A stretch of 64,000 nucleotides of DNA from an uncultured Vibrio sp. (GCF_947488985.1 NZ_CANLBV010000003.1:32596-96595); one strand, 5' to 3'; shown: positions 29,755-40,789, numbered from the stretch's first letter. Numbers and translations: made by a program. The notes: generated by a model not told the origin, from the sequence alone.

Positions 29755-30164
29755 TTTGCTCTCCTTATGAGTTCGCAAACTTTCTGCAAAGCGGCCAGCT
29801 TTACTCTCATATGGATAAGCACTGACCGTGTATTACTCGATAAACCTTCGATGAGGTTTATGCTCTGTATTAATCATTGATAACCAATATAGATACAAGT
29901 TATATGCCAAGTTTTGCTTAATGTGGGTAATATTTAAATGAATTAAAAATCAAACACTTAAAACAAATTCATTGCAGTCACAACTTTCTACATCAGAAGA
30001 TGAAAAGCATTCATATTTCTAATTGCCGTTTTTTTTGCCGCTATTGCAGAAGCATCATGCTTCGTACAAAAAACCGGCAAACCGTGGCATCATTGGCATA
30101 GCACATACGGCAAGAAATCAACGCCATGGTGATCGACAAGTCACCATTAAATGCCGATTAATCA
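29755..30164. other. Intergenic region between flgL and flaA
   Basis: These 410 bases hold a sigma-54-like element for flaA (29894-29910) and, further upstream, a GAAGCA/TGCTTC hairpin (30049-30063) within the flgL 3' region. The hairpin is not followed by a long T-run on the minus strand, so termination of flgKL here is uncertain. No gene was seen. Confidence 0.7.
29894..29910 (-). promoter_or_regulatory. Sigma-54-like promoter of flaA
   Basis: The minus strand reads TTGGCATATAACTTGTA: TGGCA is good and spacing is correct, but the -12 element is GT instead of GC. It would start about 130 bases before the ATG. No better sigma-54 or any sigma-28 element was found in the gap. Confidence 0.55.
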
Positions 30165-31355
30165 TTAAATATAGTTAAACAAGGTCAGGTCTTTGGTTTT
30201 GCCAAACGCTTGCTGTGAAGCTTGGAGTGCTCGCGAGTTTTCATTGAACTCAATGATGGCTTTCGAGTAATCCAAGTCTTCAAAGTTGCTTTTTGCTTTC
30301 GCTAACGACAACTTAAAATCTTCATGTTGTTGCTCTTGAATATCCAGCGTGCTTAGGCGCGCACCAACATCGGTTCTCGCCTTGGTCAGATGAATAAACG
30401 CCGCATGAAACTCTTCCGTCACTTGATGCAACTTCGCAGTTGCCGACGCGTCCGACACAGAGTTTTCTGCCTGCTCTGCCGCTTGTTTGAAAGTATCAAA
30501 GATCGAAAATGTTTCCCTTGGCTCTAAGGTAATGGAGTCACCCTTAGTGATCTGCCCCTTAATCTGAATATTCAGACCGTCGTAGACAATACCAGTCGAA
30601 GGGTCAAAATCTTCAACAGTCACCACGGCGCCATCTTTTTCAAGCTGATAAGCATAATTTCCCGTCTGCATATCAACGAACGTCACTTTATACGTTGCAT
30701 CGTCTTGAGAGTTGTTGGTCGCTCGCTCTAAAAGCAGTTCAGATGCAGGTTCTAAGTCGTATTGAGGCTCATAGTCACCAAACGGGTTGTCTATTTCCAT
30801 AAACAGCTTACTGCCGGGATCATTCATCGCCATCTCAAAGCTGCTTGCCACACGCATTTTGCGTTGATAGTCATCGCCTTGATAGCTGACATTTCCTGCA
30901 TTATCGCGAAAAAACGGTTGGTTCTTTGGCTTAGTACCCGCAAAGGTATAGTTACCCGACTCATCTTGAGAATTGGATAAATGCAAGAAGTTATTGGCTA
31001 ATTCTTGAATTTCGCGCTGCTTAGCTAAACGGTCTTCAGGAGAAAGTGCGCCATTGATCATTTCCATGACGGTGCGCTTTGCTTCGTCGGCAAAGTTTTC
31101 CGAATTGGCCATCATCACTTCGTGGTGCTCAAGGCGGTTTCTGACTAGCGTGATCGCATCCACATACTGTTCAAGTTGCTGCGATTGCTGACCAATATTT
31201 TGTAAGTAGTGCGTCGCCAACGGATCGTCACTCGGTGATTGTAACTGCTTACCAGAAGCCAACTGCGCTTGGTTGTGATGCACCTTATTCTCTTGGCGGC
31301 GCAAGTCATTCTGTACCGACTGATAGTTATGGAAGCTAGAAATACGATTCAACAT
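30165..31355 (-). CDS. flgL: FlgL, hook-filament junction protein
   Basis: This 396-residue protein has flagellin-like termini (MLNRISSFHNYQSVQNDLRR; LASGKQLQSPSDDPLATHYL; LDYSKAIIEFNENSRALQAS). FlgL forms the second junction ring between hook and filament. It lies 9 bases after flgK and probably shares its sigma-54 promoter. Confidence 0.97.
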   Translation of the reverse strand: MLNRISSFHNYQSVQNDLRRQENKVHHNQAQLASGKQLQSPSDDPLATHYLQNIGQQSQQLEQYVDAITLVRNRLEHHEVMMANSENFADEAKRTVMEMINGALSPEDRLAKQREIQELANNFLHLSNSQDESGNYTFAGTKPKNQPFFRDNAGNVSYQGDDYQRKMRVASSFEMAMNDPGSKLFMEIDNPFGDYEPQYDLEPASELLLERATNNSQDDATYKVTFVDMQTGNYAYQLEKDGAVVTVEDFDPSTGIVYDGLNIQIKGQITKGDSITLEPRETFSIFDTFKQAAEQAENSVSDASATAKLHQVTEEFHAAFIHLTKARTDVGARLSTLDIQEQQHEDFKLSLAKAKSNFEDLDYSKAIIEFNENSRALQASQQAFGKTKDLTLFNYI

Positions 31356-31364
31356 TTATACGTC

Positions 31365-33245
31365 CTACCTCAGAGCCAAAATAGTATTAAACGTGTCATT
31401 GGCCGCCTGCATAATGCGTGAAGAAGCCATGTAAGCTTGCTGAAATTTCATCATATTGGCCGCTTCTTCATCGAGGTTTACTCCCGATACCGACGCAATA
31501 CGTTCCTGAGCCGCCTGTTTTTCTAATGTCGCGAGCTCACTCAAACGATTTGCCGTTGAAGACTTCAAGCCAGTATTGGTATTCAAGTTGTGGTAAAGGT
31601 CTAAAATCGTAGACTCACCATCATTCAAGATCTTGCCTGTTTGGAGACCTTGTAGCTTACGTAGGTTTCCGTTGTCGCCTTCCGATGGGACAAGGTTTGC
31701 CGTAAATTTGTCATTTTCCACCGCGCCGGCTGTTAGCTCAAAGGTCGTGCCATTGATGGTCACAGGCCCTTGTGGCGGATACGGTTGCGGCTGCATTAAA
31801 ATATTGCCCTTCGGATCCGTCACGGCAAATTGCTCACCTTTTGGTGACACAATCACTTCAAACTCACGCAGTTGTCCTGCTTCTAGGATTTTGAACCCTG
31901 CCGTACCTTTGGCAAAAGTGGTCGAAGCTTCATAACTTTGTGTAGCGATGTCTTTTGGATCTTTGGTTTCCATCTGAATCTGAGCGGCAAAGTTACGCGT
32001 TGGGCGCAGTAATAACTTCTCGCCAAGTTCAGGAGGATTGCGTACTTCTACTCGCATGCCATCAAGATAAAAAGCGTTGTCGCTAGAGTCAGTCGTCACC
32101 TTGGCGGTTTCACCGTTTGGCTTAGTGATAACATAATCATTGCCATCATATCTCAGGCCATACTCACCACCTTTTAAGGCAGAGGTATCATCAATAAATA
32201 CCGCAACATCCGCTTTGGATTGCCCACTGGCAGTCACTCGTGATTTTGCCACCAGCTCTGAGTTCACATCAGTGAAGAGGTTTTTACCGACATTGCCATT
32301 AAGATCTAAGCCTTGTGACTGCAACGCATTCACCTGGTATGAAAAAGCGGTCGCCAAGCGGCCAAGCTCATCCATCACTGCTGGAATGTGCTCATCACGC
32401 ATATCTAGCATCGCACCGATTTTTCCATCAATATCACTGCTGGTGATCGGCTTTAAAGATTTACCTTCAACAATCGCCAAACGACGCTGATGCACATCGG
32501 GAAAACCATCCACCATTTTTAACTGGCTTGCTTCACTGCCTGAAACCAAGGTGTGGCCATTACCGATGTGCACATTAAACCCTTCGGCATTCGAGCGCGG
32601 TGTCACCGTTACTTTGGTATAAGCAGAAAGCTCATTTATCAACTTTTCGTGTTGATCTCTCAGGTCGTTATCAGGGCCTGACGTTCGCATCATCAAACGT
32701 TGTACATCACGGATCTCGTAAGCCAGTTGGTTTACTCGCTCGATACCCATATCTAATTTTTTATTAGTAGAATCAGACTGTTGACGAACCACCTCATGAA
32801 ATTCATTCAACGTTTTACTTAATAGCCCAGTCTTTTCTAATACAACATTTCGCGCACCAACATCATTCGGTGTATCGGCTAATGTTTTAACCGAATTAAA
32901 CCACTCGTTGAGGTTCTCAGGGAGCTTCTTCGAAGCAACCGATGACAACATGCTCGACAGCATATCTAGGTTCGCTTCGGTATCACCTTTGTTGGCGGCA
33001 TTAGTTGTCGATAGGTTAAGTTCATTGACGGCAAATTGGTCCCAAGAGCGGCGAACATTTTCCACATGCACACCCATACCGTAGCTTTGACCACCGTATT
33101 GGCGCGGGTCATTAACACCTTGAATCACAGATTGGCGACTATAGCCCTCTGTGTTCGCGTTAGAAATGTTATGACCTGTGGTGTTTAGCTGTCTCTGAGC
33201 GGTAAGAACACTTTGTGCCCCTACATTCAGAAGATCCGACGCCAT
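31365..33245 (-). CDS. flgK: FlgK, hook-filament junction protein
   Basis: This 626-residue protein starts with ASDLLNVGAQSVLTAQRQLN and NTTGHNISNANTEGYSRQ, the rod/hook-family N-terminal motif, and ends with EEAANMMKFQQAYMASSRIM. FlgK is the first junction ring on the hook tip. It begins the flgKL unit, preceded by a consensus sigma-54 promoter and by the terminator of flgJ. Confidence 0.97.
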   Translation of the reverse strand: MASDLLNVGAQSVLTAQRQLNTTGHNISNANTEGYSRQSVIQGVNDPRQYGGQSYGMGVHVENVRRSWDQFAVNELNLSTTNAANKGDTEANLDMLSSMLSSVASKKLPENLNEWFNSVKTLADTPNDVGARNVVLEKTGLLSKTLNEFHEVVRQQSDSTNKKLDMGIERVNQLAYEIRDVQRLMMRTSGPDNDLRDQHEKLINELSAYTKVTVTPRSNAEGFNVHIGNGHTLVSGSEASQLKMVDGFPDVHQRRLAIVEGKSLKPITSSDIDGKIGAMLDMRDEHIPAVMDELGRLATAFSYQVNALQSQGLDLNGNVGKNLFTDVNSELVAKSRVTASGQSKADVAVFIDDTSALKGGEYGLRYDGNDYVITKPNGETAKVTTDSSDNAFYLDGMRVEVRNPPELGEKLLLRPTRNFAAQIQMETKDPKDIATQSYEASTTFAKGTAGFKILEAGQLREFEVIVSPKGEQFAVTDPKGNILMQPQPYPPQGPVTINGTTFELTAGAVENDKFTANLVPSEGDNGNLRKLQGLQTGKILNDGESTILDLYHNLNTNTGLKSSTANRLSELATLEKQAAQERIASVSGVNLDEEAANMMKFQQAYMASSRIMQAANDTFNTILALR

Positions 33246-33302
33246 AATGCCCCCAAAAAACTTAATAAAATCAGGATGAACTGATTAACTACCATAATAA
33301 TT

Positions 33303-33319
33303 AGCAATATGTGTGCCAA
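33303..33319 (-). promoter_or_regulatory. Sigma-54 promoter of flgK
   Basis: The minus strand reads TTGGCACACATATTGCT, which keeps TGGCAC, the ten-base spacing and TTGCT. The predicted start lies about 45 bases before the flgK ATG. Confidence 0.88.
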
Positions 33320-33440
33320 CAGAATCAATGGCGTGGGTAGGGAAAGGAAATGGACAAGGTAGACAGGCCTAAAGGGTAGATAAGAGGAGATGTAGGGTTA
33401 ATAACAATCGAGCAAAAGTGGGAACTAAAAGAAGTGAGAT

Positions 33441-33468
33441 AAGAAAAGAGCCTACCCATGGCAAGCTC
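33441..33468 (-). terminator. Intrinsic terminator after flgJ
   Basis: The minus strand forms a nine-pair stem (GAGCTTGCC with GGTAGGCTC, two G-U pairs, three-base loop) followed by TTTTCTT. It lies 20 bases after the flgJ stop and separates flgFGHIJ from flgKL. Confidence 0.85.
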
Positions 33469-33488
33469 TCGAAGTTCGTTCAGTGATG

Positions 33489-34412
33489 CTAATTCATTTG
33501 GTCAATCTTGGCTTTCACTCGTAATACCTTATCGGCATAGTTAGGGTCGGTTGCGTAACCCGCCCGGTGAATGCCTTTAATGAAGTTTTCAGAGTTGCCT
33601 TGATGCTGCAATGCCGTTTCGTACCTTGGGTTTTCATTCAAGAACTTCACGTAGTCGTTAAAGCTCTCTTCGAAGTTTGAGTAAGAGCGGAAAGAAGCAG
33701 ACTCTTTAACGGGTGTTTTACCATGAAACTCAAGTGTTTGAGTCGCGACCTTATCACCCTTCCAGCTCCTGTCGGCTTTGATATTAAATAGGTTATTACT
33801 GTTACCTAGTGAGTTCTTGAGCATTTTAGAACCCCAACCTGTCTCAAGTGCCGCTTGTGCCAATAACAGAGATGAATCTACACCAAGCGCGCTTGCTGCT
33901 TTTTCTGCGTAAGGCTTCATTGAGGTAACAAACGACTCTGGAGAATCGAAAGAGACGGGTTGTTTAGGTTTAGCCACTGACGCAGATTGAACTTCAGGCG
34001 CTCTCTCTTCTGAGCGGCCTGAGAATTGAGGTCTTTGCAATGAAGTATCAAAGCCTTCACTGCGAACTTTATCTTCTGTCGCGTCGCTTGCTTGACCTGC
34101 ACTTAACTGCGCCACAATCATATCCGCAAGTCCTAATGAACCAGAAGCACTCAACTCACTCGCCATTTGGTCATCTTGCATCTGGCGATAAAACTGCTCG
34201 TTCTGACTGTTCAACATGTCCGACTTGAAGCTTGAGTTCGCATCACGCATCGACTTAAACAACATCGAAGTAAAAATCGATTCAAACTGTTTTGCTGCAG
34301 CTGTCAGTGCTTCTTTTTCGCTGCCCTCTTCACCATTTACCGCTTGTTGACGAAGACGATCAAGGCTGCCGATGTCGTGAATAAAGCCGATGTCATTGTT
34401 ATTCTTAATCAT
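33489..34412 (-). CDS. flgJ: FlgJ, rod cap and peptidoglycan hydrolase
   Basis: This 307-residue two-domain protein has an N-terminal rod-scaffold domain (AAKQFESIFTSMLFKSMRDA, about 39-58), a Ser/Glu linker, and a C-terminal GH73 glucosaminidase domain (about 155-305) with the catalytic Glu in AQAALETGWGSKM. FlgJ caps the growing rod and opens the peptidoglycan. It is 10 bases behind flgI, at the end of flgFGHIJ. Confidence 0.97.
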   Translation of the reverse strand: MIKNNNDIGFIHDIGSLDRLRQQAVNGEEGSEKEALTAAAKQFESIFTSMLFKSMRDANSSFKSDMLNSQNEQFYRQMQDDQMASELSASGSLGLADMIVAQLSAGQASDATEDKVRSEGFDTSLQRPQFSGRSEERAPEVQSASVAKPKQPVSFDSPESFVTSMKPYAEKAASALGVDSSLLLAQAALETGWGSKMLKNSLGNSNNLFNIKADRSWKGDKVATQTLEFHGKTPVKESASFRSYSNFEESFNDYVKFLNENPRYETALQHQGNSENFIKGIHRAGYATDPNYADKVLRVKAKIDQMN

Positions 34413-34422
34413 GCTTTATTCC

Positions 34423-35514
34423 TTAGATAATGATCAATTGACCTTCAATCGCACCCGCTTGTTTCAGTGCTTGAAGGATTGCCATTAAATCAGAAGGCGC
34501 TGCACCTACTTCGTTAACTGCGCGAACCAAATCATCCAGGGTTAAGCCCGGTTCAAACTTGAACATCTTGCCATCAGCTTCAGTTACTTCGATATCTGAA
34601 TCAGGCACGACTACCGTTTGACCACCAGAAAATGCATTCGGTTGACTTACGTTTAGGTTTTCTTTGATAGCAACCGTCATACCACCATGCGTTACCGCGG
34701 CCGATTTTAGGCGAACGTGCTTACCAACCACAATCGTACCTGTACGAGAATTGACGATGATTTTTGCAGAACCTTCTGCAGGGTCGAACTCGATGTTTTC
34801 GATGGCAGAGAGAAAAGCGACGCGTTGGCTTATTTCTCGCGGAGCGCGTATTTTGACAGACGTCGCATCAACCGCAGACGCCATTTGCGGGCCTAGGTAA
34901 TTATTAACCGCATCAGCCATACGCTGCGCTGTTGTGAAATCAGATTGAATAAGGTTGAAAGTGATGTAGTCACCACGGCCAAATGGGCTTGGGATCTCTT
35001 GTTCAACCGTCGCACCGCTAGAGATGATGCCTACGTTAGGATTATTACCGACAATTTTAGAGCCATCATTACCTTGCGCACTGAAACCGCTCACCACAAG
35101 GTTGCCCTGCGCTACCGCATACACTTGACCGTCTAAACCTTTCAGGAAAGTCTGTAACAAGGTACCACCACGAAGGCTTTTTGCTGAGCCGATAGAAGAA
35201 ACGGTCACATCAACTTCTTGGCCTTGCTTGGAGAATGCCGGCAGTTCAGCGGTAACAATTACTGCTGCTACGTTTTTGGTTTTTGGCTTTGTGCCGGGTG
35301 GCAATTGAATGCCAAAATTTTGCAGCATTGCGTTAAAGGTTTGATCGGTAAAGGGGGTTGTCTCACCTGTACCCGGCAAACCTGTCACCAAACCGTAGCC
35401 AACAAGTTGGTTACTACGAACACCCGCCACTTTTGCCACGTCTTTGATACGCGCAGCATGGGCACTGGTGGCAAGAAATAGCATGCCGAATAGTACGAGT
35501 GTCAGTTTTTTCAT
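34423..35514 (-). CDS. flgI: FlgI, P-ring protein
   Basis: This 363-residue protein has a signal peptide ([20 protein letters not shown]) and P-ring motifs such as [17 protein letters not shown] and [16 protein letters not shown]. The P ring acts as a bushing in the peptidoglycan; in Vibrio it also carries the T ring. It lies 94 bases behind flgH and 10 before flgJ. Confidence 0.98.
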   Translation of the reverse strand: MKKLTLVLFGMLFLATSAHAARIKDVAKVAGVRSNQLVGYGLVTGLPGTGETTPFTDQTFNAMLQNFGIQLPPGTKPKTKNVAAVIVTAELPAFSKQGQEVDVTVSSIGSAKSLRGGTLLQTFLKGLDGQVYAVAQGNLVVSGFSAQGNDGSKIVGNNPNVGIISSGATVEQEIPSPFGRGDYITFNLIQSDFTTAQRMADAVNNYLGPQMASAVDATSVKIRAPREISQRVAFLSAIENIEFDPAEGSAKIIVNSRTGTIVVGKHVRLKSAAVTHGGMTVAIKENLNVSQPNAFSGGQTVVVPDSDIEVTEADGKMFKFEPGLTLDDLVRAVNEVGAAPSDLMAILQALKQAGAIEGQLIII

Positions 35515-35608
35515 TGAATAACCTGTCTGTATTACTTTAATTTACAATAACGTAGCTAAATATGGCCGCTCGATAGAGGCTATAAGTATGTCGACACCCT
35601 CTCAAGCT

Positions 35609-36385
35609 CTACAGTGATACATTAAAGAATCGTGCCAAGAATCCAGGCTCTTGCATATCTTTCTGCACACCAGTCCCTGAGTACTGAATTCGCGCGTTAG
35701 AAACACGGTTTGAGGCGATGGTGTTTTCGAAGTCAATATCGTCGGGACGGATAGTGCCACTTAGGCGGATATACTCGTCGCCCGTGTTAAGTGTCATCCA
35801 CTTCTCACCACGAACCACGAGATTGCCATTGGCTAATACCTCGATAACTTCAACGGTAATATAACCACTGATGCTATTACTTTGGTTAGCAGAGGCGTCA
35901 CCTGCAAAGGTGTTGGTATTGCTCAGATCATAAGACAAGTTGTACTGACCAACTGTGAGGTCTTGACCACCGACCGCCAATGGCTCCATCGATGCATCAT
36001 TCGACTTAGACATGTCTGCATTGGCTTTTTTGGTCGCTCGAGTGTTCTCATCTAGCGCTACGGTAATAATGTCACCAATACCACGCGGTTTAGAGTCATC
36101 GTACATGCTGCCAATATGGTTAATATTGAACAGTGAGCCTGTAGCCGCTGCGTAATGCTCTGGTTTTTTTTTGGGGCTGATTGGTGCCCAGGCAGGATCG
36201 CCCGCGACGGGATCCGTTCGCCCACGCAGAGTATCAATGATACCTGAACTATCGTCAGCTGATTTATCGCCTTCCACGGCATCCACCACTGTGGTTGCGT
36301 TTTCTTGTGCTGGTGTTTCAATCGGATCTAATGTTGTACAGCCAGTCATAGACATAAACAGAGCTAAACAAAATATACGTTTCAT
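35609..36385 (-). CDS. flgH: FlgH, L-ring lipoprotein
   Basis: This 258-residue lipoprotein has a lipobox ending at Cys16 ([16 protein letters not shown]) and L-ring motifs ([44 protein letters not shown]). FlgH forms the outer-membrane bushing. A run of T in the coding plus strand (near 36166) encodes a Lys-rich KKKPE. It follows flgG by 90 bases. Confidence 0.97.
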   Translation of the reverse strand: MKRIFCLALFMSMTGCTTLDPIETPAQENATTVVDAVEGDKSADDSSGIIDTLRGRTDPVAGDPAWAPISPKKKPEHYAAATGSLFNINHIGSMYDDSKPRGIGDIITVALDENTRATKKANADMSKSNDASMEPLAVGGQDLTVGQYNLSYDLSNTNTFAGDASANQSNSISGYITVEVIEVLANGNLVVRGEKWMTLNTGDEYIRLSGTIRPDDIDFENTIASNRVSNARIQYSGTGVQKDMQEPGFLARFFNVSL

Positions 36386-36475
36386 AGCGATATACTCTCA
36401 GTAGGCAGTAGCAAACACATTAATGAATGTGAAACTGTCATATTAGTGTGAAAAAATAAAAGGCGTATTAGCCAA

Positions 36476-37264
36476 TTACAGCTGCTGGTTGACAAAGCTC
36501 ATCATCTTGTCGACCGACGAGATAACTTTCGAGTTCATTTCGTAAACACGTTGAGCTTCGATCATATTCACCAGCTCTTCAGTTACGTTGACATTAGAAG
36601 TTTCTAGCATCGACTGACGGATATTACCCAAGCCATCAAACCCCGGCACTCCCTCTTGCGGATCACCACTGGCACCCGTAGGTAAGTAAAGGTTTTGACC
36701 TATGGGCTCTAAACCACCCGGGTTAACGAAATCAGTGATGGTGATCTGTCCAACCACAACGTTGTTTTGCTCACCACGTAGGCGAACCGACACTTCACCG
36801 TCGTTACCCACCGTGACCGAAATTGCATCTTCAGGGATCACGATTTCTGGCTGTAGTGGATAACCTTGCCCCGTGGTCACAATCGCACCTTCACCGTTCA
36901 GCGTAAACTGACCATTGCGGCTGTAACCTGTCTCGCCATCAGGCATTTCAACTTGGAAAAAGCCATCCCCTTCGATCATCATATCTAGGCTGTTCGACGT
37001 CGTTTGTGCATTACCGTGTGTGTGAACTTTTTGAGTTGCCACAACTTTTGCACCCGCACCCAACATCAAGCCAGCCGGCAACTCAGTATTCTGAGACGAT
37101 TGACCGCCAGGTTGGTTAATATTTTGATAAAACAAATCTTCAAATACCGCGCGCCCCTTTTTAAAGCCGATGGTTGAGGCGTTGGCAAGGTTGTTTGAAA
37201 TAGTAGAGATATTGGTTTGTTGGGCATCTAACCCTGTTTTACTTACCCATAATGCTGGATGCAT
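36476..37264 (-). CDS. flgG: FlgG, distal rod protein
   Basis: This 262-residue protein is of standard length with N-terminal SKTGLDAQQTNISTISNNLA and C-terminal SNVNVTEELVNMIEAQRVYE. FlgG forms the distal rod through the P and L rings. It lies 21 bases behind flgF. Confidence 0.98.
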   Translation of the reverse strand: MHPALWVSKTGLDAQQTNISTISNNLANASTIGFKKGRAVFEDLFYQNINQPGGQSSQNTELPAGLMLGAGAKVVATQKVHTHGNAQTTSNSLDMMIEGDGFFQVEMPDGETGYSRNGQFTLNGEGAIVTTGQGYPLQPEIVIPEDAISVTVGNDGEVSVRLRGEQNNVVVGQITITDFVNPGGLEPIGQNLYLPTGASGDPQEGVPGFDGLGNIRQSMLETSNVNVTEELVNMIEAQRVYEMNSKVISSVDKMMSFVNQQL

Positions 37265-37285
37265 AGTAATGTCCTTTAAATTCTA

Positions 37286-38035
<750 letters not shown>

Positions 38036-38071
38036 AATTTTGCTCCAAAAATCATCTTCTGGGGCTAATAA

Positions 38072-38088
38072 AGCAAACACTGTGCCAA
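38072..38088 (-). promoter_or_regulatory. Sigma-54 promoter of flgF
   Basis: The minus strand reads TTGGCACAGTGTTTGCT, matching TGGCAC-N5-TTGCT. The predicted start is about 25 bases before the flgF ATG, which supports a separate flgFGHIJ transcript. Confidence 0.88.
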
Positions 38089-38204
38089 TATTTTTAACTG
38101 TTATTTATCAATAACTTAAATAGAAAACAAATAAGAAAGGTGATCATCAAAGGATCATTGAGGAAGAATTGTTGCCAGTGGCATTACCGTGCGGCAATAG
38201 GGGC

Positions 38205-38258
38205 GGCAAATAAAAAGACAAACAACAATACCCAATTCAATAACATTGAATTGGGTAT
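38205..38258 (-). terminator. Intrinsic terminator after flgE
   Basis: A perfect fourteen-pair stem (ATACCCAATTCAAT with ATTGAATTGGGTAT, loop of three) is followed on the minus strand by a T-rich tract (TGTTGTTTGTCTTTTTA). It ends flgBCDE, 29 bases after the flgE stop. Confidence 0.88.
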
Positions 38259-38286
38259 TCGCAGATGATTTAAACGCTCAAAACGA

Positions 38287-39591
38287 TTAGCGGATCTGAA
38301 GAATATTCTGTTGCAGTTGGTTGTGAACTTCTAGAGAACGTGAGTTGGCTTGGAAGTTACGTTGAGCCGAAATCAAATCAACCAGCTCTTGAGTCATATC
38401 AATATTCGACTGCTCTAGTGAGCCGTTAGTGATACTGCCAAATGAGCCTTTGTTCGATTCACCCCAGATCTTTGCTCCAGAATCGTTAGTTGCATCCCAC
38501 TGAGTGCTGCCTTTTTTGTCTAGACCTTGCTCATTAGGTACGCGAACTAAACCAACACGGCCAAGGATCACGTTTTCACCGTTTGAGTAAGTCCCTAGCA
38601 CACTGCCGTACTCATCGAAATCGATTTTGGTTAAGAAGCCGGTTGTCGCGCCATCTTCATCAAATTTGGTCAATTCAAAGGGAGCTGCGAACTGAGTTGA
38701 CGAATCAAGACCAAACTTAAGCACTTGCTCTGGGTCGGCACCGTTCAAATCAATTGAATTTACACCTGAACCTAATGGTTCCGAGTTAATTGGCTGATCA
38801 TTATTAAGGCTCGCTAGCGTACCGTCATTATTGAACTTCATGGTATGCCCCACATGCCCTTGTGCATTCCTCGCATCACCACCCGTAATGTTAACTGGCT
38901 TTTCACCGGCCTCATCCGTCATGGTGTAGTACGTCTGCCAAGTGTTTGGTTGAGTCTGATCTTTGAGGTAATAAGCCGTTAACTTGTAAGACTGACCCAT
39001 AGAATCGTAGACTGTCGACGACGTGGCACGGTTATAGGTATCGGCATCATTGAAGTTAAATGCAGCTGGGTCTTTAAGATCAGCGTTTGCAGGAAGGTTG
39101 AGCCCTATATCAATGTTTTCTGTCTGCTTTGGCTTACCAAACTCAGCTGGAATGTTGAGCGGCTTTGGCGCGTAAGAGAGCACTTCGCCCGAATTAGGAT
39201 CAACATCGTAACCTAAAAGAAACTCATCATTAGCCGTGACCATGTAGTTATCTTTGTTTAAGTGAAATGCACCATTACGAGTGAGTTCATTGGACTCTGG
39301 TGCCATACGATCTTTCGCTACCGCAAAGAAACCTGTACCACCGACACGTAAATCCATTGGGTTATTGGTAGAAACGGTTGAACCTTCATGGAACTGCTGT
39401 GCCACGTGGTTAGCTTGCGCACCACCACCAGTCACCGTTTTGGAGTTAGTAAACAACGAATGTGAATACACATCACCGAACTCGGCACGAGACTCTTTAA
39501 AGCCAAATGTGTTTGCGTTGGCAATGTTGTTACTGGTTGTGTTCAGATCTAATTGTGCAGCGGATAGACCGCTTAACGCTACGTATGACAT
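38287..39591 (-). CDS. flgE: FlgE, hook protein
   Basis: This 434-residue protein begins MSYVALSGLSAAQLDLNTTS with NNIANANTFGFKESRAEF and ends with IDMTQELVDLISAQRNFQAN. It polymerises into the hook. The length is usual for Vibrio. It is 49 bases after flgD and last in flgBCDE. Confidence 0.98.
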   Translation of the reverse strand: MSYVALSGLSAAQLDLNTTSNNIANANTFGFKESRAEFGDVYSHSLFTNSKTVTGGGAQANHVAQQFHEGSTVSTNNPMDLRVGGTGFFAVAKDRMAPESNELTRNGAFHLNKDNYMVTANDEFLLGYDVDPNSGEVLSYAPKPLNIPAEFGKPKQTENIDIGLNLPANADLKDPAAFNFNDADTYNRATSSTVYDSMGQSYKLTAYYLKDQTQPNTWQTYYTMTDEAGEKPVNITGGDARNAQGHVGHTMKFNNDGTLASLNNDQPINSEPLGSGVNSIDLNGADPEQVLKFGLDSSTQFAAPFELTKFDEDGATTGFLTKIDFDEYGSVLGTYSNGENVILGRVGLVRVPNEQGLDKKGSTQWDATNDSGAKIWGESNKGSFGSITNGSLEQSNIDMTQELVDLISAQRNFQANSRSLEVHNQLQQNILQIR

Positions 39592-39640
39592 TCCAATATT
39601 CTCCTAATCTATCTCGCTAGTATCGCCACTCTTTCTAGAG

Positions 39641-40354
39641 CTACGCTTTACCCACTTCTAGTACTTCAGCAAGTCGTACTGGCGATGTGAAACCAGCCAG
39701 ATTGAGTAGTACATTGCCATCTCCCTTGCCAAGCAGCACACTGTTCACGTTCGCGTAACTGGACACTTGGAATTCGGAGTTCTCGCCATCCAGCAAACCC
39801 GACGCTTTCACGTTGTACTTGCCAGCCGGCAATGGGTTTCCTTCTTCGTCTTTGCCGTCCCATTCAACACGTGTATCACCTGCTGGTTTAGAGCCGATAT
39901 CAAATGTGCGAACCAATTGACCCACTTCGTTCTCAACACGGATCATGACATTGTCAATCGCCTGAGGAAGCTTAACCATTGCCGCCATACCGCCATCACC
40001 GGGCTTTACACCTGCCGCACCAGGTACCAAGACATCACGGCCAACCAAAGAGGATGCCTGCAGTGCTTGGTTAGAGGTCATTGATGAATTCAAGCTTTCA
40101 AACTGTGAATTCATTTTGCCAATGCCATCTACGGTTGCAAATGAAGCCATTTGCGCAATCATCTGGTCATTGCTAACCGGCTTGAAAGGGTCTTGTTGGG
40201 CAAGTTGCTTAGTCAGCAAAGATAAGAAATCTTCTTGTTTAAGATCCTGCTTACCTGTTGTTTCGTCGGGCTTCTTAGCGCCATCTTGAAGACTCTTCAG
40301 CTGGTCAACATAGGACAAGCCGCTTTGACCAACATTGTTGTTGATTCCAGCCAT
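39641..40354 (-). CDS. flgD: FlgD, hook cap protein
   Basis: This 237-residue scaffold has the N-terminal motif KQDLKQEDFLSLLTKQLAQQ DPFKP split over residues 39-63, a FlgD Ig-like/FlnN domain with VEWDGKDEEGNPLPAGKYNV, and the tail domain. FlgD caps the hook during assembly. It lies 17 bases after flgC. Confidence 0.97.
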   Translation of the reverse strand: MAGINNNVGQSGLSYVDQLKSLQDGAKKPDETTGKQDLKQEDFLSLLTKQLAQQDPFKPVSNDQMIAQMASFATVDGIGKMNSQFESLNSSMTSNQALQASSLVGRDVLVPGAAGVKPGDGGMAAMVKLPQAIDNVMIRVENEVGQLVRTFDIGSKPAGDTRVEWDGKDEEGNPLPAGKYNVKASGLLDGENSEFQVSSYANVNSVLLGKGDGNVLLNLAGFTSPVRLAEVLEVGKA

Positions 40355-40371
40355 TTGCTACCTCCTTATCC

Positions 40372-40785
40372 TTATTGACCCATCTGCAGCGTACGCAGCA
40401 GCATTTGTTTACTCGAATCAGCAACCTGTACGTTCGTTTGATACGCACGTGATGCCGAAATCATGTTAGCCATTTCTTCCATAACGTTCACATTCGGCTT
40501 ATAGATATAGCCTTCGTTGTTCGCTAATGGGTGGTCAGGGTTGTACTCCGCACTTAGCGGCTTATCGCTTTCAACAATACCCAATACTTTCACAGGCACA
40601 GTGTGATCACTGTTGTTTGCCTTATTTAACTCAGCGCCGAACACTGCATGGCGAGCTTTGTAAGTTTCTTCAGCAGAACTACTGACACTGTCCGCGTTGG
40701 CAAGGTTGCTCGAGGTCGTATTTAGACGAACGGATTCAGCACTCATCGCAGAACCTGTCACATTGAATACATTAAATAAGCTCAT
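40372..40785 (-). CDS. flgC: FlgC, proximal rod protein
   Basis: This 137-residue rod protein starts MSLFNVFNVTGSAMSAESVR with LNTTSSNLANADS and has the C-terminal MEEMANMISASRAYQTNVQV. Four bases separate it from flgB. Confidence 0.98.
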   Translation of the reverse strand: MSLFNVFNVTGSAMSAESVRLNTTSSNLANADSVSSSAEETYKARHAVFGAELNKANNSDHTVPVKVLGIVESDKPLSAEYNPDHPLANNEGYIYKPNVNVMEEMANMISASRAYQTNVQVADSSKQMLLRTLQMGQ

Positions 40786-40789
40786 CTAA

